From Bacillota bacterium (GTDB lineage Bacteria; Bacillota; Clostridia; Christensenellales; Aristaeellaceae), in the NCBI GenBank assembly GCA_023413135.1, contig JAEZQK010000123.1:1-40468 (forward strand): a stretch of 40,468 nucleotides of DNA, written 5' to 3'. Numbering within the stretch: the first letter of the stretch is position 1; each line of letters starts with the position of its first letter. Both the position numbers and the translations under genes were made by a program. Below the pieces are notes generated by a model, which was not told where the DNA came from, did no database searches, and saw nothing but the letters and a program-made list of their open reading frames with translations. Below, in pieces: positions 16,083 through 24,707 of this stretch.

Positions 16083-16121
16083 TGCGCGCCGCCGGAAAGA
16101 AGCAGATATAAGGAGATCATT

Positions 16122-16412
16122 ATGGTACGTCACATCGTTCTGTTCTGGCTCAAGGACAAGTCCCCGGCGAATATTGAGGAGGCTGCACAAAAGCTCCGCT
16201 CCATGGCGGGAAAAATTGAAGGAATGCTTTCTCTGGAGGTAGGTATCGACTGCGCGCACACCGAAAGATCCTGTGATCTGTGCCTGATGGAAGAGTTTGA
16301 TTCCATGGAATCGCTGGAGCGCTACCGTACCCATCCCGTCCACCTGCCGGTACAGGCGCATATGCACAAGGTTCGGGAAAGCTCCTACAGTGCGGATTAT
16401 ATCATTGAATAA
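16122..16412 (+). CDS. Dabb-domain (stress-responsive alpha/beta barrel) protein
   Basis: A 96-residue protein that is a single Dabb domain: it opens with MVRHIVLFWLKD, has the 'KIEGMLSLEVGID' turn and ends with 'YRTHPVHLPVQAHMHKVRESSYSADY'. Family members form dimeric ferredoxin-like barrels, and several plant and bacterial members respond to stress or act on small substrates; the role of bacterial stand-alone copies is mostly unknown. The ATG follows AAGGAG by 7 bases. It is divergent from galT with an overlapping promoter and ends in a bidirectional terminator. Confidence 0.9.
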   Translation: MVRHIVLFWLKDKSPANIEEAAQKLRSMAGKIEGMLSLEVGIDCAHTERSCDLCLMEEFDSMESLERYRTHPVHLPVQAHMHKVRESSYSADYIIE

Positions 16413-16418
16413 CGAAGA

Positions 16419-16445
16419 GCTTCCCGCAAAACGGGAAGCCCTCTT
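16419..16445. terminator. Terminator between the Dabb gene and the convergent capD-like gene
   Basis: GCTTCCCG (16419-16426) pairs perfectly with 16432-16439 across CAAAA, followed by CCTCTTATTT on the plus strand. It may also serve the minus-strand gene ending at 16459. Confidence 0.7.
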
Positions 16446-16458
16446 ATTTGTCGTTTGA

Positions 16459-18402
16459 TTACGCCGACACAGCCGCTCTTTCCTGCTCTTCATGCTTCGC
16501 CTGCACCGCGCCATTCACCTCATCCGCCTCCAGATAGGAGGGGATCATCTCGTGCAGGCAGGAGCGCATATCTCCGTGTGTATCCAGGCAAATTTGAAGC
16601 CTGTCCAGCATTTGAAGTATAGTCTCCCAGGAAAACTCCTCGGGCCTGGCAATGAATATCTTCTCCCGGCCGGTGCGGGTGACGTTTTCGCCGTCACAGA
16701 GCAGTTCCTCGTACAGCTTTTCCCCCGGCCGCAGCCCTACGTACCGTATCTCCACCGGCGGCCCCAAGGGGTCGGCATATAGCTGGATCATGCGCTCCGC
16801 CAATTCCCGTATTTTCATGGGCTCGCCCATGTCCAGCACAAAAAGCTCCCCGCCCCTGGCCATGGACGCCGCCTGCAAAACAAGGCTGGCCGCCTCCGGG
16901 ATGGTCATAAAGTATCGGATAATGTCCGGGTGCGTCAGCGTCACGGGGCCGCCTGCCCCGATCTGCCGCTCAAACAGCGGCACCACGCTGCCGTGGGAGC
17001 CCAGCACGTTGCCAAAGCGCACGGCGGTAAACTCCGTTTTGCCAAAGCTCTGCAGCGATTCGATCACCATCTCCGCCGCCCGCTTGGTGGCCCCCATCAC
17101 ATTGGTCGGATTCACGGCCTTGTCGGTGGAGATCATCACAAACCGCTTTACACCGTAAGCCATAGCACACTGGGCCGTGTGCAGCGTACCGAACACATTG
17201 TTCTTCACCGCCTGCTCAGGGCAGTCCTCCATCAGCGGCACGTGCTTGTGGGCTGCCGCATGGATGACGATCTCGGGCTTTACGGCGCCAAACACCGTGT
17301 CCAGCCTGCTCCTGTCCTGGATGGAGCCCACGCACAGCTCCACCGTGTTTTTGACCAGCGGCCCGAACATTTCCTGCAGCTCAAAATACAGATCGTACAT
17401 GTAGTTTTCGCTGATGTCATAAATCGTAAGCTTCCTGGGTGAAAACCGCATGATCTGCCTGCATAGTTCCGAGCCGATGGAGCCGCCGCCGCCTGTGACC
17501 AGCACGGATTTGCCTTCAAAATAGGCGCTTACCTCCGTCATGTCAAGGTGCTGCTCCGTACGGCCCAAGAGATCTGCGATATTTATATCACGAACGGGAG
17601 ACAAGACATCCCGTCCGCTTCCTAAATCTCTTAATGCCGATACCATTTTGAGCCTGCACTTGGTGGCCAGGCAGCGTTCGATCAGCGGCCTCATCGGTCC
17701 TTTGGGCGTTGCAATAGCAATGATGATCTCATCGATTTCAAACTGCCGGGCGTACTTTTCCACATTCTCCGTGCCCAGGTAAACCGGCACACGGTTGATT
17801 TGCGTTCCCTTTTTGGAAGGATCGTCATCCACCGCCAGAATGGCCCGGCTTGAGCCATAGCGGCCCGATTGCAGCTCCCGGATCACGGAAGCCCCCGCCC
17901 ATCCTGCGCCTACCACCATCATCCGCGTCCCCTTGCGGCCCCCGAAAAAGGGCAGGCCTGTCCGCTCCCACTGCCCGGCCAGCCGCAGGCTGAAGCGGGA
18001 TCCGCCAACCAATATCAAAAGCAAAAGCCAGTCGATCAGGTACACGGTGCGGGGCATCAGGAATAGGTTGGGCTCCGGGGAAATGGTATAGGAAACCAAC
18101 GAAAAAAGATACGTCATGCCCGAACCCATCAGCGTACCCAAGCCGATCTGCAAAAGGCCGTCCACGCTGGCGTATTGCCACAGGCTTTTGTACATCCGCA
18201 CCGCGAAAAAGCTGCCGATGGTCAAAACGGTCATGATGGGGGCAATGTTCCAGCACTTCTGGATATGGATCCATGCTTCCTGCTGCATGTCAAAGCGAAG
18301 CTGCAGCGCCATGATCATGGAAGCATTGGTCAAAACGATATCCAAAAGCACCAGCAAAACCGTTTTGATTTTATTTCCGCTTTTCTCACCGTTTTTTCGC
18401 AT
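16459..18402 (-). CDS. CapD/FlaA1-type nucleotide-sugar 4,6-dehydratase, membrane bound
   Basis: A 647-residue protein of the PglF/WbpM/CapD family. Residues ~12-135 hold four membrane segments. A Rossmann-like CoA-binding-type domain follows (MMVVGAGWAGASVIREL at ~161-177). The catalytic short-chain dehydrogenase domain starts at ~297 with the NAD motif VTGGGGSIGSELC and carries STDKAVNPTNVMGATKR near residue 425, typical of this family, which uses an atypical catalytic residue instead of the usual Tyr. It converts UDP-GlcNAc (or a related sugar) to a 4-keto-6-deoxy sugar for surface glycans. No glycan operon is adjacent. Confidence 0.9.
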   Translation of the reverse strand: MRKNGEKSGNKIKTVLLVLLDIVLTNASMIMALQLRFDMQQEAWIHIQKCWNIAPIMTVLTIGSFFAVRMYKSLWQYASVDGLLQIGLGTLMGSGMTYLFSLVSYTISPEPNLFLMPRTVYLIDWLLLLILVGGSRFSLRLAGQWERTGLPFFGGRKGTRMMVVGAGWAGASVIRELQSGRYGSSRAILAVDDDPSKKGTQINRVPVYLGTENVEKYARQFEIDEIIIAIATPKGPMRPLIERCLATKCRLKMVSALRDLGSGRDVLSPVRDINIADLLGRTEQHLDMTEVSAYFEGKSVLVTGGGGSIGSELCRQIMRFSPRKLTIYDISENYMYDLYFELQEMFGPLVKNTVELCVGSIQDRSRLDTVFGAVKPEIVIHAAAHKHVPLMEDCPEQAVKNNVFGTLHTAQCAMAYGVKRFVMISTDKAVNPTNVMGATKRAAEMVIESLQSFGKTEFTAVRFGNVLGSHGSVVPLFERQIGAGGPVTLTHPDIIRYFMTIPEAASLVLQAASMARGGELFVLDMGEPMKIRELAERMIQLYADPLGPPVEIRYVGLRPGEKLYEELLCDGENVTRTGREKIFIARPEEFSWETILQMLDRLQICLDTHGDMRSCLHEMIPSYLEADEVNGAVQAKHEEQERAAVSA

Positions 18403-18556
18403 GATTTATGCCATCCTGATTCGTTATCCTGTGTGGTACTTCATTTTATCATACCGGAGCCCAAAAATCCAGCTTCGTCCAGAAGACGGAAAAAGGATTC
18501 CAGGCTCTATGTTGCGAATATAAGTACGTTACCCCTTATGGAGGAGGATTCCCTGG

Positions 18557-20494
18557 ATGAAATGTCCCCATTGCGGCCATTGGAATAAAGCCTCGCTGCC
18601 ACGCTGTTTCAAGTGCGGCCAGCCTTTGCCTGTCCAGCCCGACTATGAGCGGAACCAAGGTCCCGGCTGGCAGAACGAAATGAAGGAGGCGGCGCCCAAG
18701 GTCTACATCCGGGCGGATGAAGATGGCGAAGCAGCATCCCTTTCCGATAAAAGGGAGGAGCTGGCCCGGGAAATGGTGGAGCTGAAGGCCCGCAAGGCAA
18801 GAGGCGAAAAGCAGCAGCGCCAATTGCGGGAGGAAGCAAGCCGCCGGGGCCTCGCGCCCTCCAGCATGACCGTCCGCACAAATACCACCAGGGAAACCGT
18901 TTTCCGTGTAAAGGATGATCCGGAAACTGCTTTGCGTCCCATGCCGCCGGAATTGGTGGAAGGGGGCGAGGTGGGGTCTACCGCCAGGCTCGCGTTCACC
19001 TCCAGGGTCAAGCGTACCGAACAGCAAACGATCACGGAGCCGGACGACGAGGACGTTTTCCCTGGCGCACAGCCTACCAGCCAGTGGGTTCCGCCCTCCG
19101 GAAAGGTTGCCGCCTCCCAGCCCGTATACGATGGCTTCAACGATTCCGGCGCGTATGAACCCCTTTGGGGAGACATGCAGCACGGCGATCTTGCCGTTTC
19201 CCCGGCATATGCCTCACGGCGGCCGTCACCCAAACGCACGCGCAGGCGCGGCTTCTTCCGGGCTGTGCTCATCCTGCTGCTTTCTTTTGTCACCTTTCTG
19301 GCGGTGGCCGTGGGCATTTCCGCATGGCAAAGAATGAAGGCCGAGGAAAGGGAGAAAAACAGGCCCACTGTGGTAGCTTCCATCGTCAACGACCAGGCTG
19401 CCCACACCATCACCATCCCCGGAAAGGACGGCACGCAAATCTACGTCAAGGAAATGAGCAATACCTACGTTATTTCCGGCGGCGCAGCCGTGGTGGAAAT
19501 ACCCGATTACGTCTGGTATAACGATTATGAAGAATATCTTTCCGATACCATGGATGTGACGCTTACCCCGTTTATACGCACCAGTTCCGGCCAGAATCAT
19601 CCCATGGAGTCAATCTCCTATCAGATTCAGGTCCCCCTGTCGCCCATTGAATTGGTGACGCCGGACAGCACCTATGTTGAAGTTTCAACGGCCATGTATC
19701 CCATGAAATTCCGTGTACGCGAAGGCAGCACCGTTATCATTAACGGTAATGATTATTCCGACCTGGTCAACCAGGAGCATGGCGATGTCACCTACAACGC
19801 CACGGTACAGCCCATCGGCGCAAACAAGGTTACCATCAGGGTGCGCAGCCAGTACTGCCGGGAAAATGTGATGGACATCATCCTGTTCAGGGCGGTGCAG
19901 GAAGTGCCTTTGGACCTGGTCTCCGAGCAGACATACACCAGTTCAAAAAAGAGCATGAAGATCACGGCCACCACCATCCCCGGCGCCGAGATCAATGTGC
20001 TGACGCCCCATACCGATCTGGACATCACGAATATTTCAACCGACGGCACGTTCTCCTTTTACGCCGTGTTTAACCAGATCGGCAGCAATGAGGTTACCAT
20101 CCAGGCGGTCATACCGGACCGGCAGCCCTCGGTGCTGGATTTCCAGGTGTACTATGTGCCCCCGGTGGATGAGTATACAAAAAAAGCCTGGGGCCTGAAT
20201 ACCAGCAATGCCGACGGCACCGCCAACTATGCCGACCTTTTGTCCAATAATGCCCTGCGGGTGAAAAGCGCACAAATATACGTATGCACCGGCGTGATTA
20301 CGGATATTATCAGCAACAAGCCGCAGCTCGCCATCATGAACACGGGCACGGAGGAAAAAACGCAGCTCGTTATGCTGGAAAACTCCACCAAGACCACCTG
20401 GGAAGTGGGCAACTCCTACCAAATCTTTGCCGACGCCTTCGGCATGTATGATGATATGCCAAGGCTGATAGCCAGGTATACGTACAAAAAGTAA
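18557..20494 (+). CDS. Zinc-ribbon, single-pass membrane protein with large extracellular region
   Basis: A 645-residue protein of unknown function. Residues 3-20 form a CxxC-x10-CxxC zinc ribbon (MKCPHCGHWN, then CFKCG). A charged, probably coiled-coil segment (~62-97) and a low-complexity region lead to one membrane helix at ~233-256, preceded by basic residues (KRTRRRGFFR), so the zinc ribbon faces the cytoplasm. The C-terminal ~380 residues are beta-rich and extracytoplasmic, probably several Ig-like or carbohydrate-binding-like modules ('SMKITATTIPGAEINVLT', 'GSNEVTIQAVIPDRQPS'). The ATG follows GAGGAGG by 9 bases. It is a single gene, convergent with the GIY-YIG-like gene. Confidence 0.8.
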   Translation: MKCPHCGHWNKASLPRCFKCGQPLPVQPDYERNQGPGWQNEMKEAAPKVYIRADEDGEAASLSDKREELAREMVELKARKARGEKQQRQLREEASRRGLAPSSMTVRTNTTRETVFRVKDDPETALRPMPPELVEGGEVGSTARLAFTSRVKRTEQQTITEPDDEDVFPGAQPTSQWVPPSGKVAASQPVYDGFNDSGAYEPLWGDMQHGDLAVSPAYASRRPSPKRTRRRGFFRAVLILLLSFVTFLAVAVGISAWQRMKAEEREKNRPTVVASIVNDQAAHTITIPGKDGTQIYVKEMSNTYVISGGAAVVEIPDYVWYNDYEEYLSDTMDVTLTPFIRTSSGQNHPMESISYQIQVPLSPIELVTPDSTYVEVSTAMYPMKFRVREGSTVIINGNDYSDLVNQEHGDVTYNATVQPIGANKVTIRVRSQYCRENVMDIILFRAVQEVPLDLVSEQTYTSSKKSMKITATTIPGAEINVLTPHTDLDITNISTDGTFSFYAVFNQIGSNEVTIQAVIPDRQPSVLDFQVYYVPPVDEYTKKAWGLNTSNADGTANYADLLSNNALRVKSAQIYVCTGVITDIISNKPQLAIMNTGTEEKTQLVMLENSTKTTWEVGNSYQIFADAFGMYDDMPRLIARYTYKK

Positions 20495-20512
20495 CCGTCC
20501 TCATGTACAAGA

Positions 20513-20543
20513 GAGAGCACTATTGTCATTCAATAGTGCTCTC
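20513..20543. terminator. 13-bp perfect hairpin between convergent genes
   Basis: GAGAGCACTATTG (20513-20525) pairs exactly with 20531-20543 across TCATT. The flanks have no clear T-run on the plus strand. It probably ends the zinc-ribbon gene and/or the minus-strand pair that stops at 20562. Confidence 0.6.
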
Positions 20544-20561
20544 CCTGCCCACAAATATAGC

Positions 20562-20915
20562 CTAAAACGAGCCTTGCGGATCCCGCTGCGCCCTGTACAT
20601 GTCTGCCAAGGCCTGGAGCTCCTCCTTGAAATCCTTCAAGGTTTGCTCCGGGTCTTTTTTCAAGGTATCCAGAATCGTCTGAGTAAAAGCATCCGGCCCG
20701 TATGTTTTCCAGTCTTCCGCCAGCAGCATATGAGCGCAGGAACCGGTGGCCTTTGCAAATTGGAACCGGCTTTCAGCACCCCGGCGGTTGGGCTCGCCGA
20801 CAATCAGGTATCTTCCGTTCTCATGATTCTCATACAGGCTGACACAGCCCACTTCATCCGCTTCTTTATACGCCCTTTGAAGGCTTTTTCGCTTCTCCCG
20901 CGTATCCATGGCCAT
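20562..20915 (-). CDS. GIY-YIG-like small protein with degenerate motif
   Basis: A 117-residue protein similar to small Firmicute GIY-YIG nuclease-family proteins: it opens MAMDTREKRKSLQRAYKE, then has GCVSLYENHENGRYLIVGEPN where GIY and YIG would be, then 'SRFQFAKATG' and 'LLAEDWKTYGPDAF'. The GIY tripeptide reads GCV and YIG reads LIVG, so nuclease activity is doubtful. The ATG lies inside the 3' end of the DUF6530-like gene, which overlaps it by 50 bases in another frame, implying coupled translation. AAAGGA stands about 8 bases upstream. The role is unknown. Confidence 0.6.
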   Translation of the reverse strand: MAMDTREKRKSLQRAYKEADEVGCVSLYENHENGRYLIVGEPNRRGAESRFQFAKATGSCAHMLLAEDWKTYGPDAFTQTILDTLKKDPEQTLKDFKEELQALADMYRAQRDPQGSF

Positions 20916-21390
20916 ACCCCATTTCCTTTAACAAATCAGATAACAGGTGCAACCGCTCCGACAAAAGCTCATCGTCCTTTTGCAGCGCTTCCTGGAACAA
21001 ACGGATGTCCTCATCGATGCAGGGGTTGTCCAGGCAGACTTCCACCGTCATGGCATCCCCCTGTATGGGAATGCGGCCCAATTGCGGCTTTCCTTCGTCA
21101 TACAGTTTGGGATACCTGTATGCCTCCTGAAAGTGCTGCTTGGCCCGGCAGATCAATAGAACCAGGTCCAGCACCCTGTGCAGCGGCATCTCCTCCGACT
21201 GGCGTGACCACTTTTCCCCCGTATAGCGCCAGACCTTGGCGGAAATATCCACCTTGCCCCTGTCGTTCCACTGGGCCAGTCCCAGAGACAGGCCCTGGGC
21301 ATCGGTATGATAAGCCGTGCGGCCATCCACATTGGCGTAGTTTTCGCTGACGATCACGGGCTTGTGCTTGAGTGTTACCGGAATTTTCAT
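20866..21390 (-). CDS. DUF6530-like protein
   Basis: A 174-residue soluble protein that I place with the DUF6530 family on the basis of its opening (MKIPVTLKHKPVIVSENYANVDG) and the block 'TDAQGLSLGLAQWNDRGKVDISAKVWR'. The function is unknown. A helical second half (LHRVLDLVLLICRAKQHF, then SERLHLLSDLLKEMGY) suggests a protein-interaction role. The ATG has GAGGG 6 bases upstream. It is the first gene of a two-gene unit whose second gene overlaps its end by 50 bases, and it is transcribed from a strong promoter with palindromic operator sites. Confidence 0.6.
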   Translation of the reverse strand: MKIPVTLKHKPVIVSENYANVDGRTAYHTDAQGLSLGLAQWNDRGKVDISAKVWRYTGEKWSRQSEEMPLHRVLDLVLLICRAKQHFQEAYRYPKLYDEGKPQLGRIPIQGDAMTVEVCLDNPCIDEDIRLFQEALQKDDELLSERLHLLSDLLKEMGYGHGYAGEAKKPSKGV

Positions 21391-21414
21391 GATTTTCCCT
21401 CACTTTTATTGAAT

Positions 21415-21437
21415 TACTAATTTAGTATATTACTAAA
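21415..21437. promoter_or_regulatory. Two overlapping palindromes on the -10 region, probable operator
   Basis: TACTAATTTAGTA (21415-21427) and TTTAGTATATTACTAAA (21421-21437) are perfect palindromes around centre bases, sharing a half site. Together they hold three TTAGTA half sites and cover the -10 box and the bases after it, so a repressor here would block initiation. No regulator gene is adjacent. Confidence 0.6.
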
Positions 21438-21452
21438 ATCAATTCGTGTCAA
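21424..21452 (-). promoter_or_regulatory. SigA-type promoter of the DUF6530-like/GIY-YIG-like unit
   Basis: On the minus strand TTGACA (21452-21447) and TATACT (21429-21424) are 17 bases apart, a near-consensus promoter about 35 bases from the ATG. Confidence 0.85.
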
Positions 21453-21508
21453 GCTGAATGGCTGCCTTTCTTCTTCGTTGACGTTCAGCTCAAGAAGCCC
21501 TATTATAT

Positions 21509-21551
21509 AAAAAAGCGTCTCTTCCTGGTTGTTAAGGAAGAGACGCTTTTT
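21509..21551. terminator. Bidirectional terminator before the DapA-like gene's 3' end
   Basis: GCGTCTCTTCC (21515-21525) pairs exactly with 21536-21546. T-runs follow on the plus strand (21547-21551) and on the minus strand (A6 at 21509-21514). The minus-strand reading ends the DapA-like gene. Confidence 0.85.
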
Positions 21552-21575
21552 GTGATTGGGTATAAGAAAGAGCCA

Positions 21576-22628
21576 TTACTCCTGCAGGTACCCTTTTTCG
21601 GGCATGAATCCGAATTTTTCCAAAATCTGCTCCGCAAAGGCGACATAGGGCACAGGGATAATCTCCCCGCAGTGGCGCATGGGCAGGGGGAATTGCATCC
21701 ACTGCCGGCCATAGGCCAGGCAATGCTCAAAGCACTTGTTGGCATTGGCAAACACGTTTCCACCAGCAAGGCTTGCGGTATTGGCAAGCACGGCGTTTAT
21801 CATCCCCTGTACCTGATCGGAACATGATTTGGCGAGGGTATTATCCCCTGCCCTGGCGGCTGCAAGCATCTGCTGTAACAGGGAAGCAAAGCAATTGGCG
21901 GTGCTGAGCAAGAAGCCGGGGTAGCGTTTCTTGTTCCCCGTGAACCAGTCAAAGTAGTCGCCTTCCATGCCCCGCACAAAAAAGACACCGCCGGAGTCCA
22001 GCCCCGAAAGCAGTGCGCGGTCCTCTCCGCTGGTGTCCTTGAACAAATAGAAATTGGGGTATTTCGCTGCCAGCAGGCTCAATGTTTCCGGGGCGATCTC
22101 ATTTTGCGTCACCTGGGGCAGCTGATACAGGGCCAAAGGCAAATTTAATTGGAGGATACTCTCCAGTCCGTCCCGGATCGTCTGCTGGGAAAGCTCCGCA
22201 CCCCGGGGCGCGCACACGGTGAAGCCCACCACACCGCAATCACGCATGGCCTGCACCGCATCCCGGGTATTTGCATAGGCTTTAAGCCATTCCAGCCATT
22301 TTGCAATCTCCCGGCGGGTTTCCCCTATTTCCGGCTGCAGCACGCCCAGCAGCATGCGGATGCCATACCGTTTCGACCATTCAACGCAGGCACGTAGCAG
22401 CGTCTCCTTTTCGTCGGCGTCCAACTCCCAGCCGTCACCCGTGGAGCCAAAGAGCAGGAAGGAGCTTACATCCGGGATCATATAGCGCATGTGCTTTTCC
22501 ATGCGGTCAAGATCGATTTGCCCCTCTAAAGTATAATGCACGATCATCGGGCACCAAAGGGAGGGGATCCCTTCCGGGAACAGGCCTGAGACGATTTCCT
22601 GACGTTTTTTAACGGCTTCCTCCTGCAT
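21576..22628 (-). CDS. Dihydrodipicolinate synthase/N-acetylneuraminate lyase family protein
   Basis: A 350-residue (beta/alpha)8 barrel of the DapA family, longer than true DapA (~290). The Schiff-base lysine is Lys197 in YLFKDTSGED, the carboxylate-binding motif reads FGSTGDGWEL (residues 60-69), and the region around ALYQLPQ holds the usual Tyr (168). Several ordinary DapA residues differ, so it could be a lyase for another keto-acid sugar or related compound rather than lysine synthesis. The ATG follows AAGGAGG by 7 bases. It stands alone between two terminators and is not linked to lysine genes. The substrate is not inferable. Confidence 0.75.
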   Translation of the reverse strand: MQEEAVKKRQEIVSGLFPEGIPSLWCPMIVHYTLEGQIDLDRMEKHMRYMIPDVSSFLLFGSTGDGWELDADEKETLLRACVEWSKRYGIRMLLGVLQPEIGETRREIAKWLEWLKAYANTRDAVQAMRDCGVVGFTVCAPRGAELSQQTIRDGLESILQLNLPLALYQLPQVTQNEIAPETLSLLAAKYPNFYLFKDTSGEDRALLSGLDSGGVFFVRGMEGDYFDWFTGNKKRYPGFLLSTANCFASLLQQMLAAARAGDNTLAKSCSDQVQGMINAVLANTASLAGGNVFANANKCFEHCLAYGRQWMQFPLPMRHCGEIIPVPYVAFAEQILEKFGFMPEKGYLQE

Positions 22629-22678
22629 TAAAATGCCTCCTTACGACATACGGTACATTTCAACCTGTGTCACATTGC

Positions 22679-22703
22679 AAAAAAGTGACGCGGCTGCGTC
22701 ACT
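22679..22703 (-). terminator. Terminator of the rpmH-jag operon
   Basis: An 8-bp perfect stem (AGTGACGC 22684-22691 with 22696-22703) is followed on the minus strand by TTTTTT (22684-22679), just past the jag stop. Confidence 0.8.
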
Positions 22704-22723
22704 GTTTCGAAGGAAAAGCCGCT

Positions 22724-23677
22724 TTACTGAGCGGCCTTTCCGTTCTTGTCATTTTTCAGGGTGATGACCACATGGCGGTTGGGTTCCTCACCTTCGCTAT
22801 GGGTGGTCACGGCTTCATTGGCCTGCAGTGCGCTGTGAAGGATGCGGCGCTCGTAAGGATTCATGGGCTCCAGCACCACCTTGCGGCCGGTTTTGATGGC
22901 CCGGTTCGCCATGCGGTTGGCCAGGCGGGTCAAGGCTTCCTCCCGCTTGGCGCGGTAGTTTTCCGTATCCAACGTCACGCGAATGTACTGTTCAGAGCCT
23001 TTGTTCACCAGCAGGCTGGTCAAATACTGCAGTGCATCCAGCGTTTCTCCCCGGCGGCCGATCAATATGCCCAGGGTGTCGCCCTGCATGTTCACCAGCA
23101 CGTTGCCTTCCTCATCCCGGGCCACGGCCACGCTGACGCCTACGCCCATCAAAGTGGTCAGCGTCTGCAGGAACTGCTGGGCACGGCCTTCGGGAGAAGC
23201 GGGATCGGCCTGGGGCGCAGGAGCTACCGGCTCCTGGGGCAGGTCGGCAGGCTTTGCCGCTACCGGGCGGCTTTCCCGGTTTTGCGGCTGGCTTTCCTTT
23301 TGCGGGGCTTTGGGGGCGGGCTTCTTTTCAGCGGGCTTCTTCTCGGCAGGCGCTTCCTTTTTCGGTTCCTCCCGCCTGGATTCGCTCTTTACGGCTTCTA
23401 CTTTCTTGGGTGCTTCGCGCCTTTGCTGTTCCTTCTTGGCGCTTTCCTCCCTGGGTTTTGTTTCCCTGGCCAGCGCGTTCCAAATGGACTCTTCTTCTTC
23501 CTGATCCTTGAGCGTCAGGCGCACTTTGGCCAGGCGGCTTCCGAACAAGCCGAACAAGCCCTTGCTGCCCTCCTCCAGAATGTCGATGGTGACCTCGCCG
23601 ATGGATACACCCAAATGCTCCAGACCGGCGGATATGGCCTCCTCAATGGTTTTTGCCGATGACTCGTACGTTTTCAT
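22724..23677 (-). CDS. jag: RNA-binding protein Jag/KhpB (SpoIIIJ-associated)
   Basis: A 317-residue protein with three parts: an N-terminal Jag_N domain (residues ~1-57, MKTYESSAKTIEEAISAGLEHLG), an unusually long Lys/Pro/Glu/Ala-rich linker (~60-165), a KH domain with the GxxG-type loop IGRRGETLDALQ (~205-216) and a C-terminal R3H domain ending near residue 308. KhpB binds RNA, often together with KhpA, and influences cell division and envelope growth in Firmicutes; the link with SpoIIIJ/YidC is seen in the neighbour. The ATG overlaps the yidC stop (ATGA). Confidence 0.92.
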   Translation of the reverse strand: MKTYESSAKTIEEAISAGLEHLGVSIGEVTIDILEEGSKGLFGLFGSRLAKVRLTLKDQEEEESIWNALARETKPREESAKKEQQRREAPKKVEAVKSESRREEPKKEAPAEKKPAEKKPAPKAPQKESQPQNRESRPVAAKPADLPQEPVAPAPQADPASPEGRAQQFLQTLTTLMGVGVSVAVARDEEGNVLVNMQGDTLGILIGRRGETLDALQYLTSLLVNKGSEQYIRVTLDTENYRAKREEALTRLANRMANRAIKTGRKVVLEPMNPYERRILHSALQANEAVTTHSEGEEPNRHVVITLKNDKNGKAAQ

Positions 23678-24702
23678 TTCACAGTCCCCTCTCCCACGGC
23701 GGCAGCTTTCTTTTCCTGCGCGTCAAAGTACTTATTGAGCAGCACGTTTTGCGCCGCGGCGATCAGGTTGGCCGTGACCCAGTACAGCGCAAAACCTGCG
23801 TTGGAGCTGAAGCAGATGAAAAGGGAAAAAATGGGGAAGAAATACTTCATAAAGCCTGCAGTGCCCGGCTTGCCATCCTGGGAAGGCGTCTGGGGCATGG
23901 CGGAGCTCATTAGGAACTGGGACACCGCCGCCAGCAGCGGCAGCAGGAAGAAACCATTATAGGACATAAAGATGGCGAGCTGAATGAAGAACAGGTTGAT
24001 GTTCTCCCAACCGGGCACCTTGGCCGTCTTTTCGGTATACAACGGCACAGAAGTCTTTAAGACGCTGACCATCTTGTTAACGGTAGCTGTGGTGGCTTCC
24101 CTGGTGGAGAAATCAAAGGTGATCTTCTGATCCTCGCCAAGGCTCTGGTTGAACGTATCGATGGCCGCTTTCTGCGTATCGCTCAACTGGTTATAAACAG
24201 CCTGCCAGTTTTCGGGCGCCACCTGCTTGATGCTGTTTTCATCCGGTACCCGGGGTGCAAAGGGACTGTCGGGCATCCAGATGTTTTTGACCCATAGCCA
24301 GCCCTGGTATTGGGGCTCTTCCTGCGCAAGGTAGGTAAACACGTGGCCGGCGATCTGCTCGTGGGCCAGAATGTTCATGGCGCCGAACATACCAAAGAGG
24401 ATAGGCAGGGAAAGCAGCATGGGCAGACATCCTGAAAGGGGGCTCACATGCTCCTTGCGGTAAAGCTCCATCGTCTTCTGATTGAGCTTTTCCTTATCGT
24501 TCTTGTACTTTTTCTGAAGCGCCGCGATTTGGGGCTGAAGCTTTTGCGTCTTGCGCATGCTCTTGCGACTTTTGGCATCCAGCGGCATCAGAAGCGCGCG
24601 GATCAGCAGCGTAAAGAGCACGATGGACCAGCCGTAATTGCCGACAATGGAATATATGCCAAGCAATATCGCCTTCAGGGGTTCGTTCAGGAATGGAAAC
24701 AT
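23674..24702 (-). CDS. yidC: Membrane protein insertase YidC/Oxa1 (SpoIIIJ)
   Basis: A 342-residue polytopic insertase that places proteins in the membrane with or without SecYEG. It starts directly at a membrane segment (MFPFLNEPLKAILLGIYSIVGNYGWSIVLFTLLIRALLMPLD), with no lipobox. The core follows: 'KLQPQIAALQKKYKNDKEKL', 'SPLSGCLPMLLSLPILFGMF', a ~100-residue extracellular/cytoplasmic loop (~130-235) and three C-terminal segments. The conserved Arg in the first helix pair (LIRALL) fits the hydrophilic groove. It follows yidD by 5 bases and precedes jag, as in many Firmicutes. Confidence 0.93.
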   Translation of the reverse strand: MFPFLNEPLKAILLGIYSIVGNYGWSIVLFTLLIRALLMPLDAKSRKSMRKTQKLQPQIAALQKKYKNDKEKLNQKTMELYRKEHVSPLSGCLPMLLSLPILFGMFGAMNILAHEQIAGHVFTYLAQEEPQYQGWLWVKNIWMPDSPFAPRVPDENSIKQVAPENWQAVYNQLSDTQKAAIDTFNQSLGEDQKITFDFSTREATTATVNKMVSVLKTSVPLYTEKTAKVPGWENINLFFIQLAIFMSYNGFFLLPLLAAVSQFLMSSAMPQTPSQDGKPGTAGFMKYFFPIFSLFICFSSNAGFALYWVTANLIAAAQNVLLNKYFDAQEKKAAAVGEGTVK

Positions 24703-24707
24703 GTGGG

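Noticed and set aside
20866..20915. Possible frameshift joining the DUF6530-like and GIY-YIG-like genes
   Set aside because: Each has its own start with a ribosome site, and each resembles a separate family at its N-terminus, so an overlap fits better than a broken gene.
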